Shown piece after piece: positions 53,529 through 63,693 of a DNA stretch of 64,000 nucleotides. How positions within the stretch are numbered: position 1 is the stretch's first letter; each line of letters starts with the position of its first letter. The position numbers and the translations under genes were made by a program. The DNA is from Ectocarpus siliculosus. Lineage: Eukaryota > Sar > Phaeophyceae > Ectocarpales > Ectocarpaceae. The notes under the pieces are model-generated. The model was given only the letters and a program-made list of their open reading frames with translations, had not been told where the DNA came from and made no database searches. The stretch spans positions 4,972,314-5,036,313 of the forward strand of contig FN649736.1 of the NCBI GenBank assembly GCA_000310025.1. The letters run 5' to 3'.

Positions 53529-53638
53529 GGACCCATGATCGTCGGCGTCGTCTCCTCCCGGCCTAGCGACAGCCAAGCAGAGCCACCAACCCCCTCGCGC
53601 GCCATACAATGCCGGGTGCTCTGCAGCACCAAAGACAC
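47243..53638 (-). CDS. Membrane-anchored RING-H2 ubiquitin ligase
   Basis: Well-supported exons (5' to 3'): 50143-49738, 49180-48764, 48434-48252 and 47911-47243, all GT-AG and in frame. The first carries an acidic linker and a transmembrane helix (VMLITISIVVGCGVLTLILL). The second and third together form a RING-H2: CAIC, then PGCGHRFH, then ECIDPWL and CAYC, that is C-x2-C...C-x-H-x2-H-x2-C...C-x2-C. The last exon is a long Gly/Ala/Glu-rich, probably disordered tail ending in TAG (47243-47245). A likely first exon at 53638-53079 encodes a signal sequence (SLAAAVCAATIVHALCLC) and ends in phase 2 at GT|GTGAGT, which fits the 50143 exon start, but the 2.9-kb gap may hide further exons. Single-span RING-H2 proteins of this layout (ATL or RNF13-like) ubiquitinate membrane or trafficking targets. 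No protease-associated domain was seen. Confidence 0.82.
48118..48172 (-). repeat. Dispersed repeat family R, member 4 (inverted)
   Basis: The reverse complement reads GTTAGCATCGACCGCGCGAACC then GGTTGACCAATGAAAAGA, matching the core of the other members. It lies in the last intron of the RING-H2 gene, opposite to member 3, which lies two introns upstream. Confidence 0.75.
49212..49282 (+). repeat. Dispersed repeat family R, member 3
   Basis: Carries the core TTAGCATCGACCGCGCTAACC, GGCTGACCAATGAAAAG and ACGTCAGTCTCAGTG. It is followed by a GT microsatellite and a more decayed second core (ATTAGCGTCGACCACGCTA, about 49315-49333). It lies in the intron between the transmembrane and RING exons. 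Confidence 0.8.
50406..50626. mobile_element. MITE, family M, copy 1 (about 221 bp)
   Basis: The ends are inverted repeats of about 45 bases with few mismatches: left TACCGTAAATGACACAAGAT then AACACACCCCCTGGACC; right is its reverse complement, ending in TACGGTA. It could be a TA-target element if CCGTA is the true end. It is non-coding and lies just upstream of the RING-H2 transmembrane exon, within the putative long intron. Confidence 0.88.
50630..53070. other. No gene recognised; possible long intron of the RING-H2 gene
   Basis: Contains A-runs (50745-50762) and short frames without domains. If the signal-peptide exon at 53638-53079 belongs to the RING-H2 gene, this is its first intron or hides luminal-domain exons that I could not identify. 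Confidence 0.4.
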
Positions 53639-54457
53639 CGGCGTGTCGGTCGAGTTCCTCCTTTCTCGAGGGAGGGCTTGTCACCGCCGTGCCGGTGGAA
53701 CACGAAGATGGGGGGGGAAAAAATTGAAAAAAAGGGACGAGAGGCCCGTTGATCTATCCTCGTTGTTTGTGCTACAGGCTAGCAAGCACGGGTGGCGACA
53801 GTCGACCCAACAAGACCTCGCATATCGGTGGAGTCGTTGACAACACACCGCGCCCCCATCCAGACCCTTGCTGCGGTTGTGGGGTGGGTGTGGGCAGGTG
53901 CTACATATGGACGGAGAGACACACACAAATTCATGGAATTGTTCTGGGGGGGCTCCGTCAACGCGAAAGGAACCGATCATATGTGCGTGCCCTACATGAA
54001 TATATCTGCTGTGTCTGGTGTGTCTGTGCTGTCCTTCTCCCTTTCTTCTTGTCTTTGTTTTTCTTGCATACACTCCGCTATTCTCCACCCCCCACCTCTG
54101 ATACGAATGCATCTTCAAGTCGTAAGGGATAGGTTGTATTATCGCTTTTTTTGAGTTCGCGGGAAAATCCCTCATCCTGTGTAAAAGGTCTCTCTGTCGA
54201 CAAATCTTTTTGGGAATCATTTTTATACATGCTGTTTTGTATACAGCAGTGTAAAGTAGTACACGGCAACAATAAGCAGCAAATCTCGGCGCCGTTGTTT
54301 CCTCAAATTAATATTTTTCGCTTAGTCTCTCCAGTGATTTGCACCCTCCCCCATCTAGGTGGCGTCATTGTCCTGATGATGAGTCCTTCCTGCTGTCCCG
54401 CTAGGCGCTCGCCTGGTTCAGTGCGCAGGAAAATAGGGATGTTGAACATGTTCGGTT

Positions 54458-54528
54458 GCATCATTGGTTCAGTGGTAGAATGCGTGATTGCCATTCACGC
54501 GACCCGTGTTCGATTCACGGATGATGCA
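54458..54528 (+). tRNA. tRNA-Gly (anticodon GCC)
   Basis: A 71-base cloverleaf: acceptor stem GCATCAT/ATGATGC, D-arm GTTC-AGTGGTA-GAAT, anticodon stem GCGTGA/TCACGC around loop TTGCCAT with anticodon GCC at 54490-54492, and T-arm CGTG-TTCGATT-CACG. The internal promoter A box (TGGTTCAGTGGTAG, slightly short) and B box (GTTCGATTC) are present, as in nuclear tRNAs transcribed by RNA polymerase III. There is no intron, and CCA is not encoded. A T-run (TTTTTCT) at 54533 is a likely terminator. Confidence 0.96.
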
Positions 54529-54613
54529 TATATTTTTCTCCCACCACTTTCTTTTTTTGTGGTTCTAGTATCCAGAACACAACCGTGATGAGGTAAACGA
54601 GAATCGCAGACTA

Positions 54614-54796
54614 CAGATGGCGCCCGCACTTAAGAACATCTTAATTTGCGTGAGGCTGGGGTTCTTAGTTGCCTGTTGAGGCTGCGAATGGCCATTATAT
54701 AGGTTGTAGTGTGAGGTTCTCAACGGGGACCACTAAAATACGCTCATGTTCATGAGTTTTGGATTTTTTGAGCCTCATGGTAGCGGGCGCCATCTG
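54614..54796. mobile_element. TA-flanked MITE, 183 bp
   Basis: Perfect inverted ends starting CAGATGGCGCCCGC (54614-54627 and 54783-54796), flanked on both sides by TA (54612-54613, 54797-54798), the Tc1/mariner signature. The interior is non-coding. A related end-like sequence (ATAGCGCCCGCACTCAAGA) occurs near 51937, suggesting another fragment. It lies about 85 bases downstream of the tRNA gene. Confidence 0.85.
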
Positions 54797-54954
54797 TACC
54801 TGTTGTGCTGCTGACCTTTTCGCAGCGTGGAAAACAAGCACTCGCGAACACGTTCTTCGAGACACACAAGGGTGGGTGGAATATGACACACCTACAACTG
54901 TGCGTCAGGGAGCGACCGCTGGCGCCTCGACTACATTCTAACGCGGCAGGCACA

Positions 54955-57350
54955 CCGCGGCCGATTGTCTAACATGATTGCCATCCCCCAGCCGGTATAA
55001 TACCCAGTCAAAGCGGACTCAGACCACAACATGGTGATAGCCACCGTCAACCTCGGTGGCAGGCTTGCCCACAACCGAGTAGTCCGGACCAAACCGAAAC
55101 AGAAGCAGTTCGACCGACGGGAACTGCAGGTCGAAGCAACGCGATGGAACGTGACTACGCGGTTCCTCCTCAACCTCGACCAACAGCAGAGGGCGAACGA
55201 GCGACCACCACCCCGGAGAAGGCGACCGAGTTCACCAATAATAATGCTCTCCTCGAAGGGGCGAGGGCGATAGTCTACTACCCGAAACCGCGGAGGACGC
55301 ACGCAGGAATGGTGTGAGACCCCTGAGACAAGAGCAGCAGCATTGGAGGAGGCCCTCACCAAACGGCGGGAAGCGCGCCGAGCGACCCCCACCCTGAACC
55401 CAGACATCATCGAACAAGTCACGCAGCGACCGGCGACACGTGCCACTCGACGCTTGGGAGCGGTGCCAGACCTCGAGGAAGTGGAACGGGCAACGAAAGG
55501 ACTGCAGAACTGGAAGGCACCCGGCAATGACTCCCTCCCTGCAGAATGTCGACGACGAGAAACCCATCGTCCTGGAGCACCTCCATGATGACATCCTCGT
55601 TGAGGTGTGGAACGGAGGAGAGATCCCCCAACAGTGGAAGGACGCAACCATCAAGGTGTTGTACAAGAAGGGTGACAGGTCCGGTCCAACTGCAACAACT
55701 TCAGGGGGATCTCGCTACTTTCTCATGTAGGCAAGGTCCCCATCAAGATCATCACCAACCGCCTATGAGCGCCCTCTGCAAAAAAAACAACAACATCCTC
55801 CCGGAGGAACAATGCGGGTTCGGACCTGGGCGATCCACCATCGACATGCTGTTCGTCGTGCGCCGACTCCAGGAGTTGGGGCGGAGAAGGAAAATACCAC
55901 TCTACATGTGCTTCGTCGACCTGAAGAAGGCATATGATTCGGTGGACCGAGAGATGCTGTGGAAGGTCCTGGCCAGGGCCGGGATTCCTGAGGAGATGAT
56001 CGCCGTCATCCGCCAATTCCACGACGGAATGCGGGCCCGGGTGCGCATGGACGACGGAGAGTTTTCGGCCTGGTTCTTGGTCACACAAGGCCTACGACAA
56101 GGGTGTGTGCTGTCCCCACTGCTGTTCAATATCTTCTTCGCCGCGGTCATCGAGGTCGTTGCCATTTGATTCAGCGAGGATGATGTTATTCTGGAGAACC
56201 TCGTGTACCTGGAGGAGGACACGGGAGCGGGGGCGAGGACACCACTTGACCGAGTGCGGAGGGCGGTATGGGGGATGCTGTATGCGGATGACGCCGGCGT
56301 CGTATCGAGGTCTGCCGAAGGACTGGCGAGAATGATGACCGTCATCGTGGAGGTGTTCGGGAAGTTCGGGCTGACGGTATCGGAGAAGAAGACGGAGACG
56401 CTCCTGATGCACGCAAAATGGAGAAGCACACAACAACACCACCGCCCCCCCCGCCGCCACCGCTGATCATCGAGGCAGCAGGGCAGAGGTATGCCCAGAT
56501 GCCTGAATTCCGGTACCTAGGTGGCCTCGTCAACGAACATGGCGACCTCACCCGGGAGATCAACTACCGGAGCAGAACAGGGTGCGCGCGCGTCAGGAGA
56601 TATGGCCAGGAGCTCTTCGACAGGCCGAAAGCACCGTTCCGACTGAAGGCTCGCCTGCTCAAGGCCGAGGCGATGGAGGCATTGCTGTACGGCTGCATGA
56701 CATGGGTCCCACGTCAAGACCAATACCGGACGTTGCGGACGATACACCACCGACTGCTCCTCCTGCGAGTTATCGGTTACCAACGCCAGAAGGGCACCTA
56801 CCGGCAGCTTTCCTTCGCCCCGACCCTGAAGAGGGTAGGGTGCCAGAGCGTGGAAACCACTATCCGGCAACGGCGCCTGCTGTTCGCGGGAGCGCTGGTA
56901 AGGCAGCCAAACGGACGACTCCCGAAACGGGTGATGCTTGGCGAATTGGTGGGGAGGGAGGGTCCAGGCAGGGGGAAACCGGAGCAAAACTGGCAGATGT
57001 GCCTGAAGGACGACAAGATGTTCGAAGCAGAGCTCAGATCTACGGACACCGAGCCATGCTTCTTCGGAGTCCCGGAAAAAACTTGAATGGAAGCAGCGAA
57101 GGAGGACCGGGGGGTACCGTGGCATACAGGGGTACTGCAGGGAGCTAAGAGGTTCATGGCCTCCTGGCACAAGAAGGAAGAGGAGGCTAGCCGACAACGA
57201 GCGCTCAAACGAAACAAGAAGCCCGACAGCAACACGGACACGGCAACAACCACGGGGGTGGGAGGGGTACAGCAGGCGGACGAGACGACCAGGAAAGGGA
57301 GGAAGCACGAAGAGGCGGACCGAGTGGCGCGAAACACCGTGCCGAAATGA
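54955..57350 (+). mobile_element. Broken non-LTR retrotransposon, second family (copy C)
   Basis: Begins with the end of an APE endonuclease (SDHNMV at 55019). RT blocks follow in several frames: GLQNWKAPGNDSLPAE, IPQQWKDATIKVLYKKGD, the degenerate GYRGISLL-like block, LPEEQCGFGPGRSTID, CFVDLKKAYDSVDR, GLRQGCVLSPLLFNI and the catalytic YADD (56281-56292). A C-terminal region (YLGGLVNEHGDLTREI, RTIHHRLLLLRVIGY, KRVMLGELVGREG) ends near 57350, before a C-run at 57361-57385. At least five frame changes or stops inactivate it. Its motifs differ from the 12060-14990 family, so it is a separate lineage. Confidence 0.9.
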
Positions 57351-57574
57351 ACCTCTTGCTTGACTTATCCCCCTCCCCCCCCCCCCGGCACTGCACCATT
57401 GCACCAACTCCCCGCGAGCGATGACGTGCATGGGCTGGCTCGAGTGGACCGCTTTGTCTTGTGTTGTTTTGTGTTGTTCTGTTTGTTTGTTTGTTGCTTG
57501 TCGCTACGGAGTGTATCTTTGTCTGTCTATGTCTTTCTCTTGCCCTTTGCTTCTCTACATCTGCTCAATTCCTT

Positions 57575-57625
57575 TCTTTTAATTTTTTCTTTTTCTCTTT
57601 CTCTTTCTCTTTCTCTTTCTTTTTT
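57575..57625. repeat. TTTCTC hexanucleotide microsatellite
   Basis: About six repeats of TTTCTC, within a T/C-rich stretch. Confidence 0.9.
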
Positions 57626-59350
57626 CTTTGTACGTTCTCTTTATTTTTCCAATCTAGCGTTACCTCCCATAGAGTGCAGAGAGGCGAGCGTAGGGGCCTA
57701 GACTTTCTGTCGTTGACTTTTATTGGCGTGCAGACCCTTCGGGTCCATTTTATTTTCGTATACCTTTTTTTGGGTAAGTTAGCCTGTGACCACGGGAATC
57801 GATCCCGTCAAGTTCTAGACTAATACGGACAGAAGAAGGTACTATAATAGGCAGAGAGAACGGAACGGTTTTTTAATGTGAAGACAACAACAACAACAAC
57901 AACAACTGGAGTGCTTGGTTGTTTTGGTTTGAACGCATGTAAGTAGTGAGACGGATAAATCAATCAAGTGGAAATCTTTCGCCGTACTCCTTTTTCGTCA
58001 TTTCTTTTTCGAGGCGCCTTGCCCGCTTTTCGTTCCTTCCTTCCGGTGTAGGGTTATTTCCTGGGCAATCCCATTTTAGCGCGTAGAGGGGCCCAATCCC
58101 GGCGGGTCTGTTGCAATTGATTACTTCGAAGTCGTTTTATCATCCCGTCCGTGTGTCGAGTTTCGAAGTTCATATGCGCAGAGAGTAGTAGTAATTTTTG
58201 TGACTACAAATTCGTGCTTGCTTTGACGAAATACCGTACGGAGCAAGAAGAGGAGGCAAAGGAGAGAAGAAGTCGTCACAGGGATATCTTTGAAGACAAC
58301 GACTGCCAACATCAGCGCACGCAGTACGTGGTCAGAGGACACGGTGGTCGGTCGTGCTTTGTCTCCATTGGAGCCGAGTCCTCCTAAAAGAGTGTGTGCG
58401 TGCTTACTAAATTATGCCATGTATCAAAGAGAGAGAGGGGTACTTCAAACAAACGAGTTTTTTTCATAAATTTAGCGCCACACCTTTTCTATCCGGCCTG
58501 CCGCAAGGAAGGCCGAAAGGCAGAGTGTTGGGCATTTTGCTGACACAACGTACCTCGAACTTCGTGGTGCTAAACGACAGAGAATTGAGGGTACAAGCGC
58601 GTGATGATGACGGGTGATGCTTCATACTGTTGTCTCCGCACCTCCAAATTCGCGAAGACATCGCAGGTATGCATGTATCATCATACCTCATTTGTTTTTG
58701 TCTGCCAAGAAACAAATGTGGGTGAAACGTGCGAGATCGTGCCGGATCCACCGTGAGGTTAGCAACAGACCCGAAGATGATCACCAACTAACAAATGGTG
58801 GACTATTTCATCACCACAGCATCAACACGGCTACATTTGGGGTCCAATGTTGGCTAAGAATTATTAACGCCCAGTCAGGCGTGAGGGACGAAGACACACG
58901 AGACAGGCATCACAAACAACCGAGAACACCTTCCTCCAGCCATGCATCCCCTGCCAACAACAAGAAAGCTCCAAACCTTTACTTTTACAAGTCTATATGC
59001 CGCAGGAAGAAGCATAACCTCAACGGAGACATGAATGAAGACACCATTCTACCTCCCCCCACAACCACCACCCTCATCCCAAGAACAAACGCCCAACTTG
59101 GCCAGATCCATCGCTCCCTCATCCGGATGTCGGTAGGACACCCACCCATCACGGCCGTTGCCGTCAACATCGCTCCGTGAAAAGCGTGACGGTACTGAGA
59201 ACGGGTTCGGGGAAAAGGCAATCCAAGTCTTGGATTATCAACGCCTAGTCATGCACGCCAGTCACAGCACGTGCGTGCTTACACCGAAATTGTTTCCTGG
59301 GGTCGAAAAATAGCTCCCCCCCCCCCCTCCCCCCCTTTTTTGCGACCCTT
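57626..59350. other. No gene recognised
   Basis: Includes a CAA microsatellite (57886-57906). A 188-codon open frame (58614-59180) has no domain, mixed composition and no splice support. Two near-copies of a short motif, ATTATTAACGCCCAGTCA and ATTATCAACGCCTAGTCA, occur at about 58859 and 59236. Confidence 0.4.
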
Positions 59351-59478
59351 AGGAAAGTAGGAAGGAACGGTTGGCCATCGGTGATTGATCGGTCCAGTGG
59401 GAACAACGCTCCGTCCTCTCGAGAACGCGTGGTCAATGGTCTAACAGCTACTGACACGCAAAACATCAGTACAGTCCT
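59351..59478 (+). mobile_element. Short 3' fragment of the first LINE family (copy D)
   Basis: About 125 bases match the 3' end of copy B (30843-30950), including AGTAGGAAGGAACG, GCTCCGTCCTCTCGAGAACG and the GTGGTCAATGGTCTAAC tail. It encodes only the last residues (NNAPSSRERVVNGLTA). Upstream is a long C-run (59315-59335) followed by a T-run. Confidence 0.9.
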
Positions 59479-60071
59479 TCCCCTCCCCCTGTCCACTCAC
59501 CGCCCGACGCGCGCGGAACTCCAGGCTAAAAATGTTGTTACGACGAGCGGCGTTGTGTTCACCAACGAAGGAGCCAGCCCCACAACCTTTCACAACAAAA
59601 ACTCTCAACTGGTGGTGGTCATCACCTAAGCGTGACGTCTAATGGCATATATCATAACGTGTTACTTAGTGGCCGCAGCCACCAACGGCCGTATTCGCTG
59701 CCCTACGACCAACGTCACCGAAGGACATGCCAGGCAAAAATGAGAGGCAAAGGAAGGCGCGGACCCGCTACCCGCTTGGCGCGTCCGTCCGCAGAAAAGT
59801 CTTCCCGGAATCCGTCTATTGCTCCACAGATCGATAACCGAAATCGCTGACCAGAGTCTTGTTGCGGGAAAGTAGCGCTTTCACCATTCAGCAGCCAGAT
59901 CCACGGGTGACGGGCATTGAGCATGAACGGCAGTACCCACAGGGAGGGTTTGCTTGCGTCCACCGCTGCATCTACGGAATACGACAGGAGTGGTCCCTGT
60001 ATACGGCCGCCCAGCCAAGTACCAAGGGTTTAGGCCAGCCATATACCATCCAGCGTGAGTGATAGCTTGAG

Positions 60072-60297
60072 TGCCGTATTGTTGCATAAGATTCCACACA
60101 CCCTGTACCGAATTTCAAACCTCTATTTTTGCACGACGAAGACGATGCCGAAATCAAATGATACATTTTCGGAAAGATCTCGACGAGACAGTTTCAAAGC
60201 CGCCATCTCCGGCACCGTTACTCCTTCTGCTGCGGACTAATCGATCTTCGGAAATCGGTCCAGGGGGTGTGATATCTTATGTCATGTCACCTACGGT
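60072..60297. mobile_element. MITE, family M, copy 2 (about 226 bp)
   Basis: The right end GGTCCAGGGGGTGTGATATC...ACGGTA and the left end CCGTATTG...CCACACACCCTGTACC match the ends of the MITE at 50406-50626. The left end is more diverged. The interior also resembles copy 1 around the AAATTTCAAA/TCTCGA stretch, though weakly. Confidence 0.8.
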
Positions 60298-60752
60298 ATT
60301 CCATCGGTGCCACGCGATTTCACTGGCCTCATACAAGGCGACCGGCCTTATCTACGCGGTCTTACACACGGAACCAATCACTTGTGTACTTAGGTTATGT
60401 GACTTTTGCAGGGCACGCCCACAGCGTAGTACGGCTTATACCAATGACAAATGTGTGCCCTCTCGAGCACACCACAGCAGTAGTGTCCCAAAAACACGTT
60501 GCCAAGCCCCCTAGGCTTGACGCAGCGCTACACGACACCTGTCTCGCAACAAGCAAGACCCGTTCAACAGCCGTGCATATATAGTGCCAGGCAGCCTTGG
60601 CACGCACCACAAGAAGGAAAAAAAACAAAAAAAACGAACCCTCGCCATTCATAAAAAACAAACTATTGTAGGCTAGAATCCACCGCGACCAACAGCATCA
60701 GCAACGATAACGACATCGACAATAGCAACATAATGTATCGCTGTCCCATAGG

Positions 60753-63667
60753 TCAGTCCACTTTTATGTTGCGGTAGATTTGCTTTACGAAGACCGTGCT
60801 GCCCATGACGCCGATGGAACCACACATGACGCCGAGTGCCGCGCAGAACAGCCCCCTGTCGACAAGAACCCAAACGCCAACGCAGCGCAGCGCAGCAAAA
60901 GCACACGGCGACGTGCACAGCAGTCGTAGCGACGCGGCAAGCACGGAGGGAGGGGGGGAGGGGAGACGCGGTTGAGAATGGAGCAGAACGGAGAAAAACA
61001 AAGGTACCCCCGCCCCCGCCTCGGAGTAGGGATGCGAGGTCAATGGTCTCACGACTACGGCATGCACGGCTATGAGTACCCCCCCCCGCGCGCGCGCCTC
61101 GGAGAACACCATGTGCTGCTGGCGTGAGCATTCCGAAAGGTACCTCACAAGGATCCTCGAAAACACCCCGATCACGCCCTTCTAAAAGTGTTGCATGTTG
61201 CCTCGCGTGGTGCATCGCATTCCCTTGAGTCCCGTCTTGTTCAAGTAAGCGGACAGCCCTTCCGTGACGTTACGTACAAAATCAACTCACAGCTTTGCAT
61301 CCACTACACTTACAGGTAGGCCTCTTTCGGTCCGAGGGAACCGTTGGGGATTAGAGAGTGTCGCTCTCCGCTATGCCACCAACATGCCGGAGGCTCGGGG
61401 ATCGTCGTGTACATCTTTACCTGCTCGTACGGCCGGCTCTATGTACTGCTGTACACCTCGATACAGCTAAACAATGTGCAACCAATACCTGTCACACGGA
61501 TGATGTCTGGCCGTCGTGCTTATCGAGAACCTAAACCGCGCGCGACGACTGCTGACCGCGTGTTCATAAAAATAAACAGCGACAGACAAGGAAACATGAA
61601 AAAGAAACGTCCCCTCCCTTGTCATAGTCCCTCATGTTCGCGTGTGTTTGCTCTGTTTGTCTATCTCTCTGCTATCTGTGTGCGTCTCTCTTCCCCCCCC
61701 TTGCTGCGTCTTACTTGCCCAGGCCACTCCCTACGAATACCCTGCCCTCTCTCTTTCTCTCCTACGGTACAGAAAAGAGGGACCGCCTACGCATGATTTC
61801 AAGAGTATCTAGAAATATAATAGGGAGGGGGCACGCAAGACCCTATCCCTATCCCTATCCCTAACCCCAAAGCACGGATTGAATACTTTATCCCATATGT
61901 TTGCTTAATCAATTTTGCTGCGTAAATAGACTGCTGGAAAAGAGCCCTTTGTTGCTTGTCCTCTCACACACTCACATGTATCCGAAATAAAAGGAGATCT
62001 GCATGAAGCCACTCTGGTGTGTCTTGAACCACAAGTAGTAGCCAGAGTACAGGAAAACATAGCCAGCGGTAGACGCTGCGCTTAAGAAGGATACCCACTG
62101 CCAGTGATAGTTCTGCGAGTCAGGTAGGGTAGGACAAAGACACGACACGTTCAGGGCGGGTGGGAACGAGCACATGTTTTTTTTTCTTGCGTTAGCTCTT
62201 GGGCCATCTAGTGCGCATCTAATTTTCGGTTTGAGGGGCGAGGGACGGAACAGGTCGCTGGGGGGGGATTTTACCCGTACATGGTCGGGTCGATGGAATC
62301 AGAGCATGTATGCATACAGTACCTTCACATCCCATTAATCAGCATGCAACATATGACAGGAATTTCACCGGACAGCCTGGCGTTACAACTAGCGCCACGT
62401 CAGCAAGCCAACCGAATACCATGAGAGGGGAGCGGGGGCGGGACGCCATGGTACCATTGGTGGAAACAGAAAGAAAAAAACAAAAAAGTCGCACGGCAAA
62501 ACACAAAACACTCAAGACACAACGGTGTGACGGGCGTCGCTGAACCCCTCACCCAGCGAAACCTAAAACCGGGCTTGGTAAGCACACCAAACACAACCTA
62601 AACAGGGGGCGAAAGGAGAGAACGCTACCGATCAAGGCAATACCCACGCACTCTCAGGGTGCGGGCAAGGACTAGGTGAGAGCACATAAGACGAACACGC
62701 CTCCTTTGACTTCTCTCTCACCTCTCCATTGAGGACGAAATACACCGCCACGATGGTCGTGCAAACCAGCACCACCACCAGGATGGCGAACACCAGAAGC
62801 ACGAAGCCGTACACGTAGTAGTACATGTTTGCCCACAGCGAGGTCAGGATGAAGTACATCTCGATGAAGATGCTACCGAACGGCAGGATCCCCGCTAATG
62901 GAACCACGACATTCGGCTGCAAGTACCTGGGGGGGGGGGGGCGTGGGGGAGAGGTAGGGAATACTTGTACATGGTACATCAAAGAGAGAGTTTTCCGTTC
63001 GGGAGTTTTAGTTGAAAAACAAGAGGCTGTTCAAGATGCAGTCTTTATGATCAGCCTGTTTTCGAAACAGAGTGCCTGCTGTACAGCTCGCCGCAAGAGG
63101 ATCGCCGGCTGAGATTGTCTGGCGAGTTCGAGAGGTCACGCAGGTTCAAACAACGCATCGAAAGGACAAAAAAACAGACAGAAAAGAGATCGAAAAAAAA
63201 AAAAAAAACAGGGACGGGGGCACGGTGAGTTCAGGCTCGCACCCTGCTGCTGGCGCGTACGCCTGGCCTGCTCCACGAAAAAACAAGAAAGAAAGAAAGA
63301 AAGAAAGAGATGCCCGCAACGGAGACCACGTACCAAAAAAAAAGGAAATGTACCATGACTACCGCACGCTACACATCTATGATACACATTATTGCACTTC
63401 TCACCATACACTCTCGGGGATCGGTCTCGGGATGCTGTTGACCCTGCAGGGGAAGTTGCCCTTGCCCCCCCAGTGCCGGCCGAACATGCTCCCGGCCACG
63501 CACAGCGGGAAGGAGACGAACACCCAGATGAGCGCCATCTTGAGCACCGCCATGAAGGGGATGGTGTTGACCGTGTTGTAGTGCATCGCCACGAGGTTGA
63601 GCAGGAACACCACCGGGAATAGCACCGACGGCACCATCACGGCCGACAGCATCATTGTCTTTTGCCA
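60753..63667 (-). CDS. TM9SF (nonaspanin/EMP70) membrane protein, 3' part
   Basis: Exons 63667-63405, 62926-62722, 62112-61976 and 60855-60753 are GT-AG with phases 0/2, 2/0, 0/2 and 2/stop, all consistent. They encode the last seven or so membrane segments of a nonaspanin. Landmarks are [15 protein letters not shown] then [27 protein letters not shown], the YFILTSLW segment, NYHWQW before the next segment, [13 protein letters not shown] and the C-terminus [12 protein letters not shown]. The KxD-type end is the known Golgi-retention signal of this family. TM9SF proteins act in Golgi/endosome trafficking of membrane cargo. The N-terminal luminal domain and first segments lie upstream of 63667, where the sequence turns into low-complexity DNA, so they are outside the window or lost. 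Confidence 0.93.
61841..61868. repeat. CCCTAT telomere-like microsatellite
   Basis: Four units of CCCTAT ending in CCCTAACCCC lie in the last intron of the TM9SF gene. Confidence 0.9.
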
Positions 63668-63693
63668 CTGCAAGGGGGTTCCAAGCGTGCGCG

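Noticed and set aside
57780-57830. Possible tRNA T-arm (ACGGGAATCGATCCCGT palindrome)
   Set aside because: The loop does not match the TTCRANN consensus on either strand and no acceptor, D or anticodon stem can be formed around it.
58614-59180. 188-codon open frame on the plus strand
   Set aside because: Composition is rich in His, Pro, Thr and Asn with no motif. There is no supporting exon structure.
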